Positions 23,757-31,780 of a stretch of DNA of 38,517 nt are shown here, in pieces; the first letter of the stretch is position 1; the number at the start of each line of letters is the position of its first letter. The stretch lies in NCBI RefSeq assembly GCF_016405985.1, contig NZ_JAEFCF010000050.1:1-38517 (forward strand), written 5' to 3'. Below the pieces are notes generated by a model. It was not told where the DNA came from. It worked only from the letters and a program-made list of their open reading frames with translations, and did not search any database. This stretch comes from Paracoccus sp. IB05. GTDB lineage: Bacteria > Pseudomonadota > Alphaproteobacteria > Rhodobacterales > Rhodobacteraceae. Both the position numbers and the translations under genes were made by a program.

Positions 23757-24635
23757 ATGGATCAGGGCCTGAGCATCGAAAACAGAATGCGGGCCTCGCT
23801 CAATGATCTGACCCGGGCCGAGCGCCAGGTCGCGACCCATATCCTGTCGCATTTTCCGATGTCGGCGCTTGGCTCGATCACTACGCTGGCGCGGGCGGCG
23901 GATGTGTCCTCGCCCACCATTGTGCGGCTGGTGCAAAAGCTGGGCTTCAAGGGCTGGTCGGATTACCAGGCGGCACTGCGGGTCGAAGTCGAAGACCTGC
24001 TCGTGACCCCGCTTGGCCCCCCCGGGGTGCCGGGAGAAGGGCGGAGCCACCCGCTCCAGGGCTTTGCCGCGCAGGTCGTGGCCAATATCGGCGCCACACT
24101 GAACCTGATCCCGGCGGCGGATTTCAACGGATCTGCGGCGCTGATGGCGGATATGTCGCGCCGCGTGGTGGTGATGGGCGGGCGGCTTACCCATGCGCTG
24201 GCCGATTACATGGCGACGCTGCTGAGGGTCATCCGCCCCGATGTCACCTGGATCGCCGACCACCTCACCGACTGGCAGCAGGCGCTGCTTGATCTCACGC
24301 CCGGCGATGTGGTGGTGATCTTTGACATTCGCCGCTACGAATCGAATGCGGTGCAATTTGCCGAATTCGCGGCGGCCCAGGGGGCCGAGGTGGTGCTGAT
24401 CACCGATCGCTGGCTTTCACCCGCGGCCTCGCATTCCCGCCATGTGCTGCCCTGCCATATCGAAATGCCCGCGGCCTGGGATTCGACCGCTGTGCTTTTG
24501 ATGGTGGTCGAGGCGCTTCTGGCGCAGATCCAGTCCCATATGCCGGATCAGGTCAGGGACCGGCTGAACCGGCTGGAAGATTGTTTTGCCCGCACCCGTG
24601 TCTTTCGCGCGCCGAAAATGGCCCAGGGGCGGTAA
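23757..24635 (+). CDS. RpiR/MurR-family transcriptional regulator
   Basis: A 292-residue regulator with an N-terminal RpiR helix-turn-helix (LTRAERQVATHIL, then ITTLARAADVSSPTIVRLVQKLGFKG) and a C-terminal SIS domain (about 125-260: RRVVVMGGRLTHALADYM, GDVVVIFDIRRYESN, VVLITDR). SIS domains classically bind phosphosugars, but RpiR regulators beside amine or TRAP clusters use other ligands. The ATG at 23757 follows AGGGGGA. Its divergent position to the TRAP operon makes it the probable local regulator. Confidence 0.9.
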   Translation: MDQGLSIENRMRASLNDLTRAERQVATHILSHFPMSALGSITTLARAADVSSPTIVRLVQKLGFKGWSDYQAALRVEVEDLLVTPLGPPGVPGEGRSHPLQGFAAQVVANIGATLNLIPAADFNGSAALMADMSRRVVVMGGRLTHALADYMATLLRVIRPDVTWIADHLTDWQQALLDLTPGDVVVIFDIRRYESNAVQFAEFAAAQGAEVVLITDRWLSPAASHSRHVLPCHIEMPAAWDSTAVLLMVVEALLAQIQSHMPDQVRDRLNRLEDCFARTRVFRAPKMAQGR

Positions 24636-24704
24636 GGGAAGGCCGGGCCTTGACCCCGCCGCGCGGGCGGCGAAACTGCCCATCACTTCAGGACGGAGCC
24701 CGGA

Positions 24705-26363
24705 ATGTTGCGTTGGCGCAGAGTTAAAGATGCCTCACTTTTTGGCCGGCCCTCGGCGGCGGGTCTGGCATTGGGGGCGCTTTTCTTCGCGGTCTCCCTG
24801 TCGCCCTCGCTGATTCCGCGCGCGGCTCTGGTGCAGGGCGCGCTTGGCGGCATCTGTTTCGCGATTGGCTATCTGGCGGGATATACGCTGATGGTGCTGC
24901 GCCATTGGGTGGTCGAATCCGGTCCCGCCGCGCCCAGGGTGCTGCAGATCAAGATGGCGCTCGGGCTGCTGATTGCGGGGGCGGCGATCCTCTGGGCGCT
25001 GTGGAATGTCACCGGCTGGCAAAATGACATCCATGCCGCGATGGGGATCCCGCCGGTCGAGACCGCGCGCCCTTTCACGATTCTCGCCGTCGCGGGCTTT
25101 GTCGCGCTGGTGCTGGTGTTTCTGGGCCGGCTGTTCCGGCGGCTCTGGCGCGTGATTGCGACCCAGCTTGAAGCGTTCATCCCGCGCCGGCTGGCGAAGC
25201 TGACCGGGATCACGCTGGCGCTGCTGCTCTTCTGGGCGGTCGGCAATGATGTGATGCTGGGCCGGGTGTTGCAGGCGCTGGACGAGACCTATGCAGCCCT
25301 TGACCGGCTGATCCCGCCGGAAAAGGCGGCGCCGGACGATGCGTTGAAATCGGGTTCTGCCGCCTCGCTTGTCGGGTGGGAGGGGCTGGGCGCGGCCGGG
25401 CGTGACTGGGTCCTCGCCGAGCCCGATGCGGCGGCGATCACTGCGGTCACCGGGGCGCCTGCCCTGGAGCCACTGCGCATCTATGTCGGGCTGAATTCTG
25501 CCCCTGACGCCGATCAGAGGGGGCGGCTGGCGCTGGAAGAGGCCCTGCGCGTCGGCGCTTTTGACCGCCGCGTGCTGGTGATCGCAACCCCCACCGGCAC
25601 CGGCTGGATGGACCCGGCGGGGATGCAGCCGCTGGATTACCTCACCGGCGGCGATCTGGCGGTGGTGGCAGTGCAATATTCCTATCTGCCCAGCTGGATG
25701 TCTTTGATTTTGCAGCCGGAATATGGCGCCGAAAGCGCGGTCGCGGTGTTTCGCGAAATCTATGGCCACTGGCGCAACCTGCCGGAGGCGAGCCGGCCCG
25801 AGCTTTATCTGTTCGGCCTCTCGCTGGGGGCGCGCAATGGCGAATTGCCGATCTCCTGGCAGGATCTTTTGTCAGACCCGCCCCAGGGCGCGCTCTGGGC
25901 CGGACCGCCCTTTGCCATGCGCGGCTGGCAGCAGCTTCTGGCCAGCCGTGTACCGGACAGCCCGGCCTGGGCCCCGCGTTACCGCGACGGTTCGGCCATC
26001 AGGGTGATGACGCAGGAGCCTCAGACCCACACCTACGCCCCCTGGGGGGTGATGCGGATGATCTACCTTGAATATCCCTCTGACCCGATTGTGTTTTTCT
26101 CGACCGGGACTTTGTGGCGCGCGCCGGACTGGCTCAGGGGATCGCGGGGCCCCGATGTCAGCCCGAGCCTCAGATGGTGGCCGGTGGTGACCTTTCTTCA
26201 GCTTGGGTTTGACATGATGACCGCGACCACCACGCCGCCGGGCCATGGCCATGTCTATGCCGCGAAACACTATCTCAGGGCCTGGGCCGAGGTTCTGGGC
26301 GGCGATTATGACCCGGAGATGATGACGCGTCTTGAGGCGATTTTCGCCGGACAGGGCATCTGA
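24705..26363 (+). CDS. Membrane-anchored alpha/beta-hydrolase family protein (Abhydrolase_9 type)
   Basis: A 552-residue protein with a four-helix membrane N-terminus (roughly 15-60 and 80-175, including LSPSLIPRAALVQGALGG) and a C-terminal alpha/beta-hydrolase domain. The latter has PTGTGWMDP, AVQYSYLPSWMS and LFGLSLGARNGE; the serine of GLSLGA is in nucleophile-elbow position, and GHGHVY near the end could supply the histidine. The arrangement matches the paired Abhydrolase_9_N/Abhydrolase_9 family, whose substrate is unknown; the active site probably faces the periplasm or membrane surface. GGAG lies about eight bases before the ATG. It follows RpiR by 69 bases but is likely functionally unrelated, and it ends at a strong terminator. 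Confidence 0.87.
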   Translation: MLRWRRVKDASLFGRPSAAGLALGALFFAVSLSPSLIPRAALVQGALGGICFAIGYLAGYTLMVLRHWVVESGPAAPRVLQIKMALGLLIAGAAILWALWNVTGWQNDIHAAMGIPPVETARPFTILAVAGFVALVLVFLGRLFRRLWRVIATQLEAFIPRRLAKLTGITLALLLFWAVGNDVMLGRVLQALDETYAALDRLIPPEKAAPDDALKSGSAASLVGWEGLGAAGRDWVLAEPDAAAITAVTGAPALEPLRIYVGLNSAPDADQRGRLALEEALRVGAFDRRVLVIATPTGTGWMDPAGMQPLDYLTGGDLAVVAVQYSYLPSWMSLILQPEYGAESAVAVFREIYGHWRNLPEASRPELYLFGLSLGARNGELPISWQDLLSDPPQGALWAGPPFAMRGWQQLLASRVPDSPAWAPRYRDGSAIRVMTQEPQTHTYAPWGVMRMIYLEYPSDPIVFFSTGTLWRAPDWLRGSRGPDVSPSLRWWPVVTFLQLGFDMMTATTTPPGHGHVYAAKHYLRAWAEVLGGDYDPEMMTRLEAIFAGQGI

Positions 26364-26398
26364 CGGCACAGGTCGCACCGCATCCGATGCTTATAAAA

Positions 26399-26430
26399 AA
26401 AACCGCAGCCGGGTCGCCGGCTGCGGTTTT
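26399..26430. terminator. Bidirectional factor-independent terminator
   Basis: A perfect 14-bp stem (AAAACCGCAGCCGG with CCGGCTGCGGTTTT) around GTCG, preceded by an A-run. It separates the convergent hydrolase and beta-propeller genes. Confidence 0.92.
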
Positions 26431-26442
26431 CAGATGGTCTGC

Positions 26443-26482
26443 CGTCACAGAGTTGCGTCACAGAGCTGCCGTGACAGATCTG
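26443..26482. repeat. Three tandem 13-bp repeats
   Basis: CGTCACAGAGTTG, CGTCACAGAGCTG and a degenerate CGTGACAGATCTG follow one another between the terminator and the stop codon of the beta-propeller gene. Probably replication slippage; no function is evident. Confidence 0.6.
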
Positions 26483-26488
26483 CGGTGA

Positions 26489-27916
26489 TCAGTTCGCCTT
26501 CTGGATCAGCGCGATATGGTCGGCGGTCGCATCCTCGGCGCCGAGTGATTTGTTGGCGGCAAAGATATTGCCTTTCCCGTCACTCGCCACATGGTTCGGA
26601 TAGCTGCCGCCATCGAGATTGGCGACGACCTCGCCCTCGGGTGACACCACCGTTACCGTGCCTGCACCGCGGTTCGACACGAAAGCGAGCTTTTGCACCG
26701 GGTCAAACACCACATTCAGCGCGCCTGCGCCGGTGGTGACATCATGCTTCACCTCACCCGAGGCCAGATCGACGATCAGCAGGTTGTCGCTGTCTTGCGA
26801 GGCGACATAGATCGTGCCGGTCGCCGCGTCGAAATCGACGCCGGAGGCATTTTTCGCGCCCGGCAGCGGCAGGACCCGGGTCACGGTATTCGTGGTCAGG
26901 TCGATCTCCGCGAGCTCGTTCGATTTGCGGCTGACCGCGAAAAGGCGGTTGCCGTCCGGATCGACCGCGATGCTCATCAGCGAGAATTCCCCGCCGCGAA
27001 TGCCAGAGGTGATCTCGATAACCGCAACCTTCTCAAGGGTTTCGGTGTCGAACACATGCACGCCATTGGTGGCCGAGGCCGAGACATAGGCGCGGCCGCG
27101 CTTTGCATCCACCTTGACGTCGCGGGCATGATAGACCTCGCCCGGCGGGAATTGTTTGATCAGCGCCAGATCGTCCTGGGCATAGACCGCGACCGAATTG
27201 TCAAAGGTGTTGGTGCCCCAGATCGTGCCTTTCTCGTCATCGACCGCCAGGCCGAACAGCGCCACCGGCTGCGGGCCATTATCGGGCTGACCTTCCGCCG
27301 GCGCGCGGCGCTGGTCTTCGGGCAGGGGCGGCGGCGTGACTTCGGCGACCACGTCCAGCGTTTCCGGGTTCAGCTTCAGCAATGCAGCAGCCGGCGGCCG
27401 GAAATTCGCGGCGGCCACAAAGAGCGCATTCGATTTCGCGCTATAGACCGACTGATAGAGGCCGGGCGCCGATTTCACGCGGGTCACGCTGAACCCGTCC
27501 GCGCCCGAAAGCGGCACATCCTTTGACACTTTCACATCGAAAAGCGAGGTCGAGGAGGGCTGGTCCATGATGGCAATCACCGGATGCAGGCCGGTTGCGG
27601 CATCTGCGGGCAGGGTGAAGGTAAAGCTGACGGCGCCCTTGTCATCGGCGGTCAGGGCATCGCTGCTCAGGACCGTAGCGCCGCGTTGCAGCACGAGCGT
27701 CTGACCCGGTTTCAGGCCCGAGCCTTCGATGGTGACGCTGCTGCCGGGAAGAACGGGCTTGCCGGGTTCAGCGGGGACGACCCGGAATCGACCTTCGAAT
27801 TCCACCGGGGCGGGGAAGCTGTTTTCGGCGAAAACCGCGCCGGGCAGCGTGAGGGCCGCAAGCGTAAGCCCGAAGACAGATTTACGATAACCGTTTGTCA
27901 GGAAAGGGAAACCCAT
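26489..27916 (-). CDS. Exported YncE-like beta-propeller protein
   Basis: A 475-residue secreted protein. A signal peptide (basic NGYRKS, hydrophobic VFGLTLAALTLPGAVFA, cleavage before ENSFP) is followed by an Ig/IPT-like domain (about 45-140, with GSSVTIEGSGLKPGQTLVL). Then comes a seven-bladed propeller of YVTN/NHL type, seen in repeated strands such as GRAYVSASATNGVHVFDTE, NRLFAVSRKSNELAEIDL, GTIYVASQDSDNLLIVDL and KLAFVSNRGAGTVTVV. The start at 27914-27916 follows AGGAG by seven bases. It is divergent from the TonB receptor gene, echoing E. coli yncE beside yncD (pqqU). It may bind a ligand in the periplasm or assist the receptor; the function is unproven. Confidence 0.85.
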   Translation of the reverse strand: MGFPFLTNGYRKSVFGLTLAALTLPGAVFAENSFPAPVEFEGRFRVVPAEPGKPVLPGSSVTIEGSGLKPGQTLVLQRGATVLSSDALTADDKGAVSFTFTLPADAATGLHPVIAIMDQPSSTSLFDVKVSKDVPLSGADGFSVTRVKSAPGLYQSVYSAKSNALFVAAANFRPPAAALLKLNPETLDVVAEVTPPPLPEDQRRAPAEGQPDNGPQPVALFGLAVDDEKGTIWGTNTFDNSVAVYAQDDLALIKQFPPGEVYHARDVKVDAKRGRAYVSASATNGVHVFDTETLEKVAVIEITSGIRGGEFSLMSIAVDPDGNRLFAVSRKSNELAEIDLTTNTVTRVLPLPGAKNASGVDFDAATGTIYVASQDSDNLLIVDLASGEVKHDVTTGAGALNVVFDPVQKLAFVSNRGAGTVTVVSPEGEVVANLDGGSYPNHVASDGKGNIFAANKSLGAEDATADHIALIQKAN

Positions 27917-28408
27917 CACATGACTCCTGTTCAGATTGACCGAGAGGGACCGGCTGGAACCTGGCAGGTGCGGCGCAGGGCGCGGCGGCGGGGGACCGGA
28001 ATACCATGCGCGAAAGACCGCGAGCGGAGGGGGGATGTCAAGCTGCAATGACATTGCGGCCGGTCATCCGCCGCGCCGCGCGTTCTTTGCGGCTGGCCTC
28101 TCCTGTCGCTGACTGGCCCCGGCCAGCATAAGGCCCGGCCCGGCGCCAGGCACATGCCGAGGCCCGCCTGAGGCCGTTTACAGCAGCGGCGAGGGGGCAG
28201 AGTTACCCGGATGTCACACCGGTGCAACGCGAGGTTCCGGCAGCTGCATGGCAAATCTTGACAGTTACACCAGGATTAAGCAGTTATGCCCCGTGCCCAT
28301 GATCAGCCGGCAGACTCAGTTTGCAAGGCATCAGGACAGAAACAGGCACATCCGCCAGCATCCGACCGCCAGCGCTCTCCCAAAATTCTGACCCGAAGCG
28401 AGGCGGTA
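27917..28408. promoter_or_regulatory. Divergent control region of the receptor/reductase cluster
   Basis: A 492-base spacer between the divergent beta-propeller and TonB-receptor genes. It holds no convincing gene. A consensus -35 box TTGACA lies at 28258-28263 on the plus strand, with only weak -10 candidates about 17-18 bases on (around CAGTTAT). Several GC-rich inverted repeats occur at 28100-28170 (GGCCCCGGCC and GGCCCGGCCC stretches). I found no clear Fur, Irr or RirA box and no cobalamin riboswitch core. Confidence 0.4.
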
Positions 28409-30412
28409 ATGACTGGACGCAATTCATTGCGCGCGGCTCTTTTGAGCAGTTGCGCGCTTCTTTCCCCTGTGGCGGCACTCGCCCAGACGACCGGAGAGCC
28501 CGAGGCCCTCGGCACCATCATCCTGGACACCAAACGTGACGTGGCCACCCATACCGGCGTTGCGGTGACCACCATCGATCAGGAAGAGATGGATGACCGC
28601 CAGGCCTCGACCATCGCGGAGCTGATCTCCTCGGTGCCGGGGGTCACGCTGATCAACGGCGCGACGCCGCTTGGCGGCGGCATCAATATTCGCGGCTTTG
28701 GCGCCGGCAATACCTATGGCACCAACCAGAAGGTGCTGATCACCATTGACGGCGCGACGCAGGGCTCGGAAGAGCTCTATCGGATCGGCACGCAGCTGTT
28801 CACCGATCCGGAGCTGTTCAAAAGCGTTTCGGTGATGCGCGGCACCATCGGCAGTTTTGAATATGGCTCAGGCGTGGTCGGCGGCATTGTGCAGCTGGAA
28901 ACCAAGGATGCCTCGGATTTCACCGGCGGCGAGATCGGCTACAAGCTCCGCCAGGGGCTGAATTTCAACTCGAATGGCGACGGCATCACCTCTTCGACGA
29001 TCCTTGCCTGGCAGCCTTCGGAAAACGCAGAATTCGTGGCCAATTATATCTGGCGCCGCCTGGGGGAACAGGTTGATGGCAGCGGTGTCGACCTCGGTGC
29101 CGAAGGCTTCAAAACACCGTCCTGGGGTCTTAAGGGCAAGTTCACCTTCGGCCAGGAACGCGACCAGTTTGTCAGCCTCTCGCTGGCAAATACCACCATG
29201 GCCGAGCGCGACGTGCCCTATGACGCGATCGGGGGCAATCCCTTCGGCAATGTCGACCGCGATGTTGAAAGCCGCAACGCGGTGCTGACCTATGGGTGGA
29301 ATCCGCTCGACAATGACCTGGTCGACCTGCGGGTGGTCCTGTCCTATGCCGATCAGCAGATCGACAGCACCTCGGTGCCCTATGTCCCCACCGATGGGCT
29401 CAGGAATGCCGATCACCGCTATGAGACGACCAAGCTCACGGTGAAAAACACCGCGCGCTTCACCTTCGGCAGCATCGAAAACGAACTGCGCGCCGGTGTT
29501 GAACTCATCCGGAAAGAGCGCAAGACCGCCAGTTCGGCTCCGGGTGGCACGGATGACCGCACTGCCTTCTTCCTGATCAACAAATTCGATTTCGGCAACG
29601 GTCTGACCATCACGCCCGCGATGCGGTATGAGACCCAGGACATTTCGTACAAAGGCGATCCGCAGGCGCGCATCCCGGCGACCAGCTTTGACAATGACGC
29701 GCTGATGGGCGGCGTTGATATGCGTTACGAATTCGCCAATGGCGCAGCGGTGTTCGGCAGCGTGGCCTATACCGAAGGACTGCCGATCCTTGATGACTTC
29801 GAGAATCAGAACCAGCCCTGGATCGGCGGTTTGCCCGCCAATTACATGACCACCAACGAACAGTCGCGCACCGTTGAACTTGGTGCCTCCTGGCGGACGG
29901 CGGATCTCTTCTCGGCAGGAGATGCCTTCAGCATCAAAGGGAATATCTACGACACCAATGTCTGGAACGCGACTTCCGAGCCCAGCACGGCATGGATCGC
30001 GGGCACCGGGTTCGAGCTCGAGGCCGCCTATAGCATGGAAAGTGGCTATTACGGCGAACTCAGCACCAGCATTGTGAATTTCGAGTCAAAGACCATCCAG
30101 CTTGTGAACCGTTCGAACTATGCGCAGACACCGCCGAATTCGCTGCGTGTCGTCGCCGGGAAACGCTGGGACCGCGAACTCGATCTGAGCTGGGAAATGG
30201 TTGCCTATGACCGTTACGACGAATCGGTGATCCGTCCGGGCTTTGCCGTTCACAACCTGCGCGCAACCTACCGTCCGCAGGAAGGCGTGCTTGAAGGCAC
30301 CGAAATCCGCTTCGGCGTCGAGAACCTCTTCGACCGCGATTACATGCAGGCGCTGGCCACCCGCAACGGCCCGGGCCGCAACTTCAAGGTTGGTATTATC
30401 AAGACCTTCTGA
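28409..30412 (+). CDS. TonB-dependent outer-membrane receptor
   Basis: A 667-residue receptor. It has a signal peptide (LRAALLSSCALLSPVAALA, cleavage after AQ), a candidate TonB box GTIILDT, and a plug domain (IAELISSVPGVTLINGA, INIRGFG, VLITIDGATQG, SVSVMRGTIGSFEYGSGVVG) whose end GGIVQLETKDASDF resembles heme/transferrin/lactoferrin receptors. A beta-barrel follows and ends in aromatic Phe, as outer-membrane proteins do. GAGG lies before the ATG at 28409; an upstream frame to 28286 lacks a ribosome site. It leads the EF-hand/DUF2271/PepSY/ApbE/reductase genes. The substrate is probably a ferric or heme-type chelate, but this is not shown. Confidence 0.92.
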   Translation: MTGRNSLRAALLSSCALLSPVAALAQTTGEPEALGTIILDTKRDVATHTGVAVTTIDQEEMDDRQASTIAELISSVPGVTLINGATPLGGGINIRGFGAGNTYGTNQKVLITIDGATQGSEELYRIGTQLFTDPELFKSVSVMRGTIGSFEYGSGVVGGIVQLETKDASDFTGGEIGYKLRQGLNFNSNGDGITSSTILAWQPSENAEFVANYIWRRLGEQVDGSGVDLGAEGFKTPSWGLKGKFTFGQERDQFVSLSLANTTMAERDVPYDAIGGNPFGNVDRDVESRNAVLTYGWNPLDNDLVDLRVVLSYADQQIDSTSVPYVPTDGLRNADHRYETTKLTVKNTARFTFGSIENELRAGVELIRKERKTASSAPGGTDDRTAFFLINKFDFGNGLTITPAMRYETQDISYKGDPQARIPATSFDNDALMGGVDMRYEFANGAAVFGSVAYTEGLPILDDFENQNQPWIGGLPANYMTTNEQSRTVELGASWRTADLFSAGDAFSIKGNIYDTNVWNATSEPSTAWIAGTGFELEAAYSMESGYYGELSTSIVNFESKTIQLVNRSNYAQTPPNSLRVVAGKRWDRELDLSWEMVAYDRYDESVIRPGFAVHNLRATYRPQEGVLEGTEIRFGVENLFDRDYMQALATRNGPGRNFKVGIIKTF

Positions 30413-30419
30413 TCCATCC

Positions 30420-30447
30420 GGGCCGGCCGTCTGACGATGGCTGGCCC
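30420..30447 (+). terminator. Hairpin after the TonB-receptor gene
   Basis: GGGCCGGCC pairs with GGCTGGCCC (one G-U pair) around a ten-base loop, starting eight bases past the receptor stop. The following CTCTTT is only a weak T-tract, so partial termination or transcript stabilisation is likely, setting receptor levels apart from downstream genes. Confidence 0.5.
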
Positions 30448-30503
30448 GCTCTTTCCCGGCCGGGACCCCGGCCAGACCACAGCCAGAGGAACGGAGTCCC
30501 CCC

Positions 30504-31118
30504 ATGGCCGACCGCAGCAAAACCACCCTGAGCCTCAGCCTCGCGCTGATCGTGGCCCTGTCCGGCGCCGCTTTCGCGCAAAGCGAAGAGACCACAGCCG
30601 CCGAATCCGGCACCAAGACCGAAACGGCGACCGACAATCCGGGCGATGCCTCGCCGAAGCCGGGCATAGCCGGCGGCCACAGCCAGGCGGCCTTCATCGC
30701 CTCTTATGACAAAGATGGCGACGGCAAGGTCTCGCTTGACGAGCTGATCGAGGTGCGGACCGAGCGTTTCCGGGGTGCCGATAAGGATGGCGATGGCAAG
30801 CTCAATGAGGCGGAATATGTCGCCGAATTCGAGGGTCGCCTGCGCCAGCAATATGCTGATCAGGGGCGCGATCCGAGCGGTGAGCGTTTTGAGGCCAGCC
30901 TGAAACAGGCCGCTGTGCGGTTCGCGCTGCTCGACCGTGACCGGGACGGGTTCCTGTCGCTGGAAGAAGATCTCGACTCCGCCCGCAAGACTTTTGCCCG
31001 CAATGACACCGATGGCGATGGCTTCGTCTCGGCCGCCGATCCGGCACCTGTCCGCGAGGATGACGGCAATGATCAGGCCGCTAAGAAAGACGAGAAAAAG
31101 GACGGCGCTGCGAACTGA
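30504..31118 (+). CDS. Periplasmic protein with four EF-hands
   Basis: A 204-residue exported protein. The signal peptide (LSLSLALIVALSGAAFA, cleavage after AQ) is followed by a Thr/Glu-rich linker and four EF-hand loops: residues 69-80 (DKDGDGKVSLDE), 93-104 (DKDGDGKLNEAE), 144-155 (DRDRDGFLSLEE) and 168-179 (DTDGDGFVSAAD, with Asp instead of Glu at position 12). The first two have ideal Ca-binding residues. The tail is Lys/Asp-rich. It probably binds calcium in the periplasm and may regulate or scaffold the neighbouring receptor and redox proteins. None of the loops has proline at position 2, so it does not look like a lanmodulin. A GGAG precedes the ATG. Confidence 0.88.
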   Translation: MADRSKTTLSLSLALIVALSGAAFAQSEETTAAESGTKTETATDNPGDASPKPGIAGGHSQAAFIASYDKDGDGKVSLDELIEVRTERFRGADKDGDGKLNEAEYVAEFEGRLRQQYADQGRDPSGERFEASLKQAAVRFALLDRDRDGFLSLEEDLDSARKTFARNDTDGDGFVSAADPAPVREDDGNDQAAKKDEKKDGAAN

Positions 31119-31134
31119 TCGCAGCCCCGTCCCT

Positions 31135-31175
31135 GGCCTCGCGGCGGGTGAAGGCTTCCCGCCCGCCGCGAGGCC
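31135..31175 (+). terminator. Strong intergenic hairpin between EF-hand and DUF2271 genes
   Basis: GGCCTCGCGGCGGG pairs with CCCGCCGCGAGGCC, a 14-bp GC-rich stem with a short loop. The following CTTATGCCGCTTTT holds a late T-run. It may terminate part of the transcription, so the DUF2271-PepSY-ApbE-reductase genes could be expressed at a lower level or from another promoter. Confidence 0.55.
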
Positions 31176-31220
31176 CTTATGCCGCTTTTGCTCCCCGGGT
31201 GTTGATGATGACTGGTGCTG

Positions 31221-31766
31221 ATGATGACAGATGACAATGCCCGCCCGATGCCGGCGGCACGCCTGGCCGTTGCCGCGACGCTGGCGCTGGTGAGCGGCCC
31301 GGCTCTGGCCGCCGGGCTGGAATTCGAGGTGACGCTGCCGCAGCCCGAGGCCAGCCCTGCCTACCGCCCCTATCTCGCGGCCTGGATCGAAGAGCCGGGC
31401 TCGAAAGAGATCCGTGGCACCGTGGCGGTCTGGTATGACACAAGGCTGCGCGACAATCTTGGCCGCGGCTTCCTGCGCGATCTGCGCAGCTGGTGGCGGG
31501 CCGAGGGCGAAAAGCTTGATCTTCCGGCCGATGGGCTGAGCGGGCCGACGCGTGGCCCCGGCACCCATAAAGTTGCGGTCGCCCCTGAAAATGCCGTGCT
31601 CACCGGGCTGAGCGCCGGCGACTATGTGCTGGCGGTCGAGGTCTCGCGCGAGGATGGCGGGCGGGAAACCCTGCGCGCGCCCTTCAGCTGGGGCGGCGCC
31701 GAAAACAGCGCCGAGGCGACCGGCGAACGTGAGATCACCCGGTTGAAAGTGACCGCGAAACCCTGA
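31221..31766 (+). CDS. DUF2271 periplasmic protein with ApbE flavinylation motif
   Basis: A 181-residue exported protein (starts at 31221 or the next ATG at 31224; no strong ribosome site). The signal peptide RLAVAATLALVSGPALAA precedes a beta-rich DUF2271 domain: AWIEEPGSKEIRGTVAVWYD, LRDLRSWWR, then DGLSGPTRGPGTH. The last segment fits the ApbE target motif D-x-x-S/T-G-A-T, with Pro in place of Ala; the threonine would carry the FMN phosphoester. DUF2271 is reported as an ApbE substrate in comparative work on extracytosolic flavinylation. The neighbours PepSY, ApbE and reductase supply the electron path and the modifying enzyme. It likely acts as a soluble periplasmic flavoprotein electron carrier. 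Confidence 0.85.
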   Translation: MMTDDNARPMPAARLAVAATLALVSGPALAAGLEFEVTLPQPEASPAYRPYLAAWIEEPGSKEIRGTVAVWYDTRLRDNLGRGFLRDLRSWWRAEGEKLDLPADGLSGPTRGPGTHKVAVAPENAVLTGLSAGDYVLAVEVSREDGGRETLRAPFSWGGAENSAEATGEREITRLKVTAKP

Positions 31767-31780
31767 GGAAAGGGCAGCTT

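Noticed and set aside
28100-28408. Cobalamin riboswitch upstream of the TonB receptor
   Set aside because: No B12-box-like conserved core could be found; the GC-rich inverted repeats do not match its architecture.
30504-31118. EF-hand protein as a lanmodulin-like lanthanide binder
   Set aside because: None of the four loops has the diagnostic proline at position 2 and there are no lanthanide-dependent alcohol dehydrogenase genes nearby.
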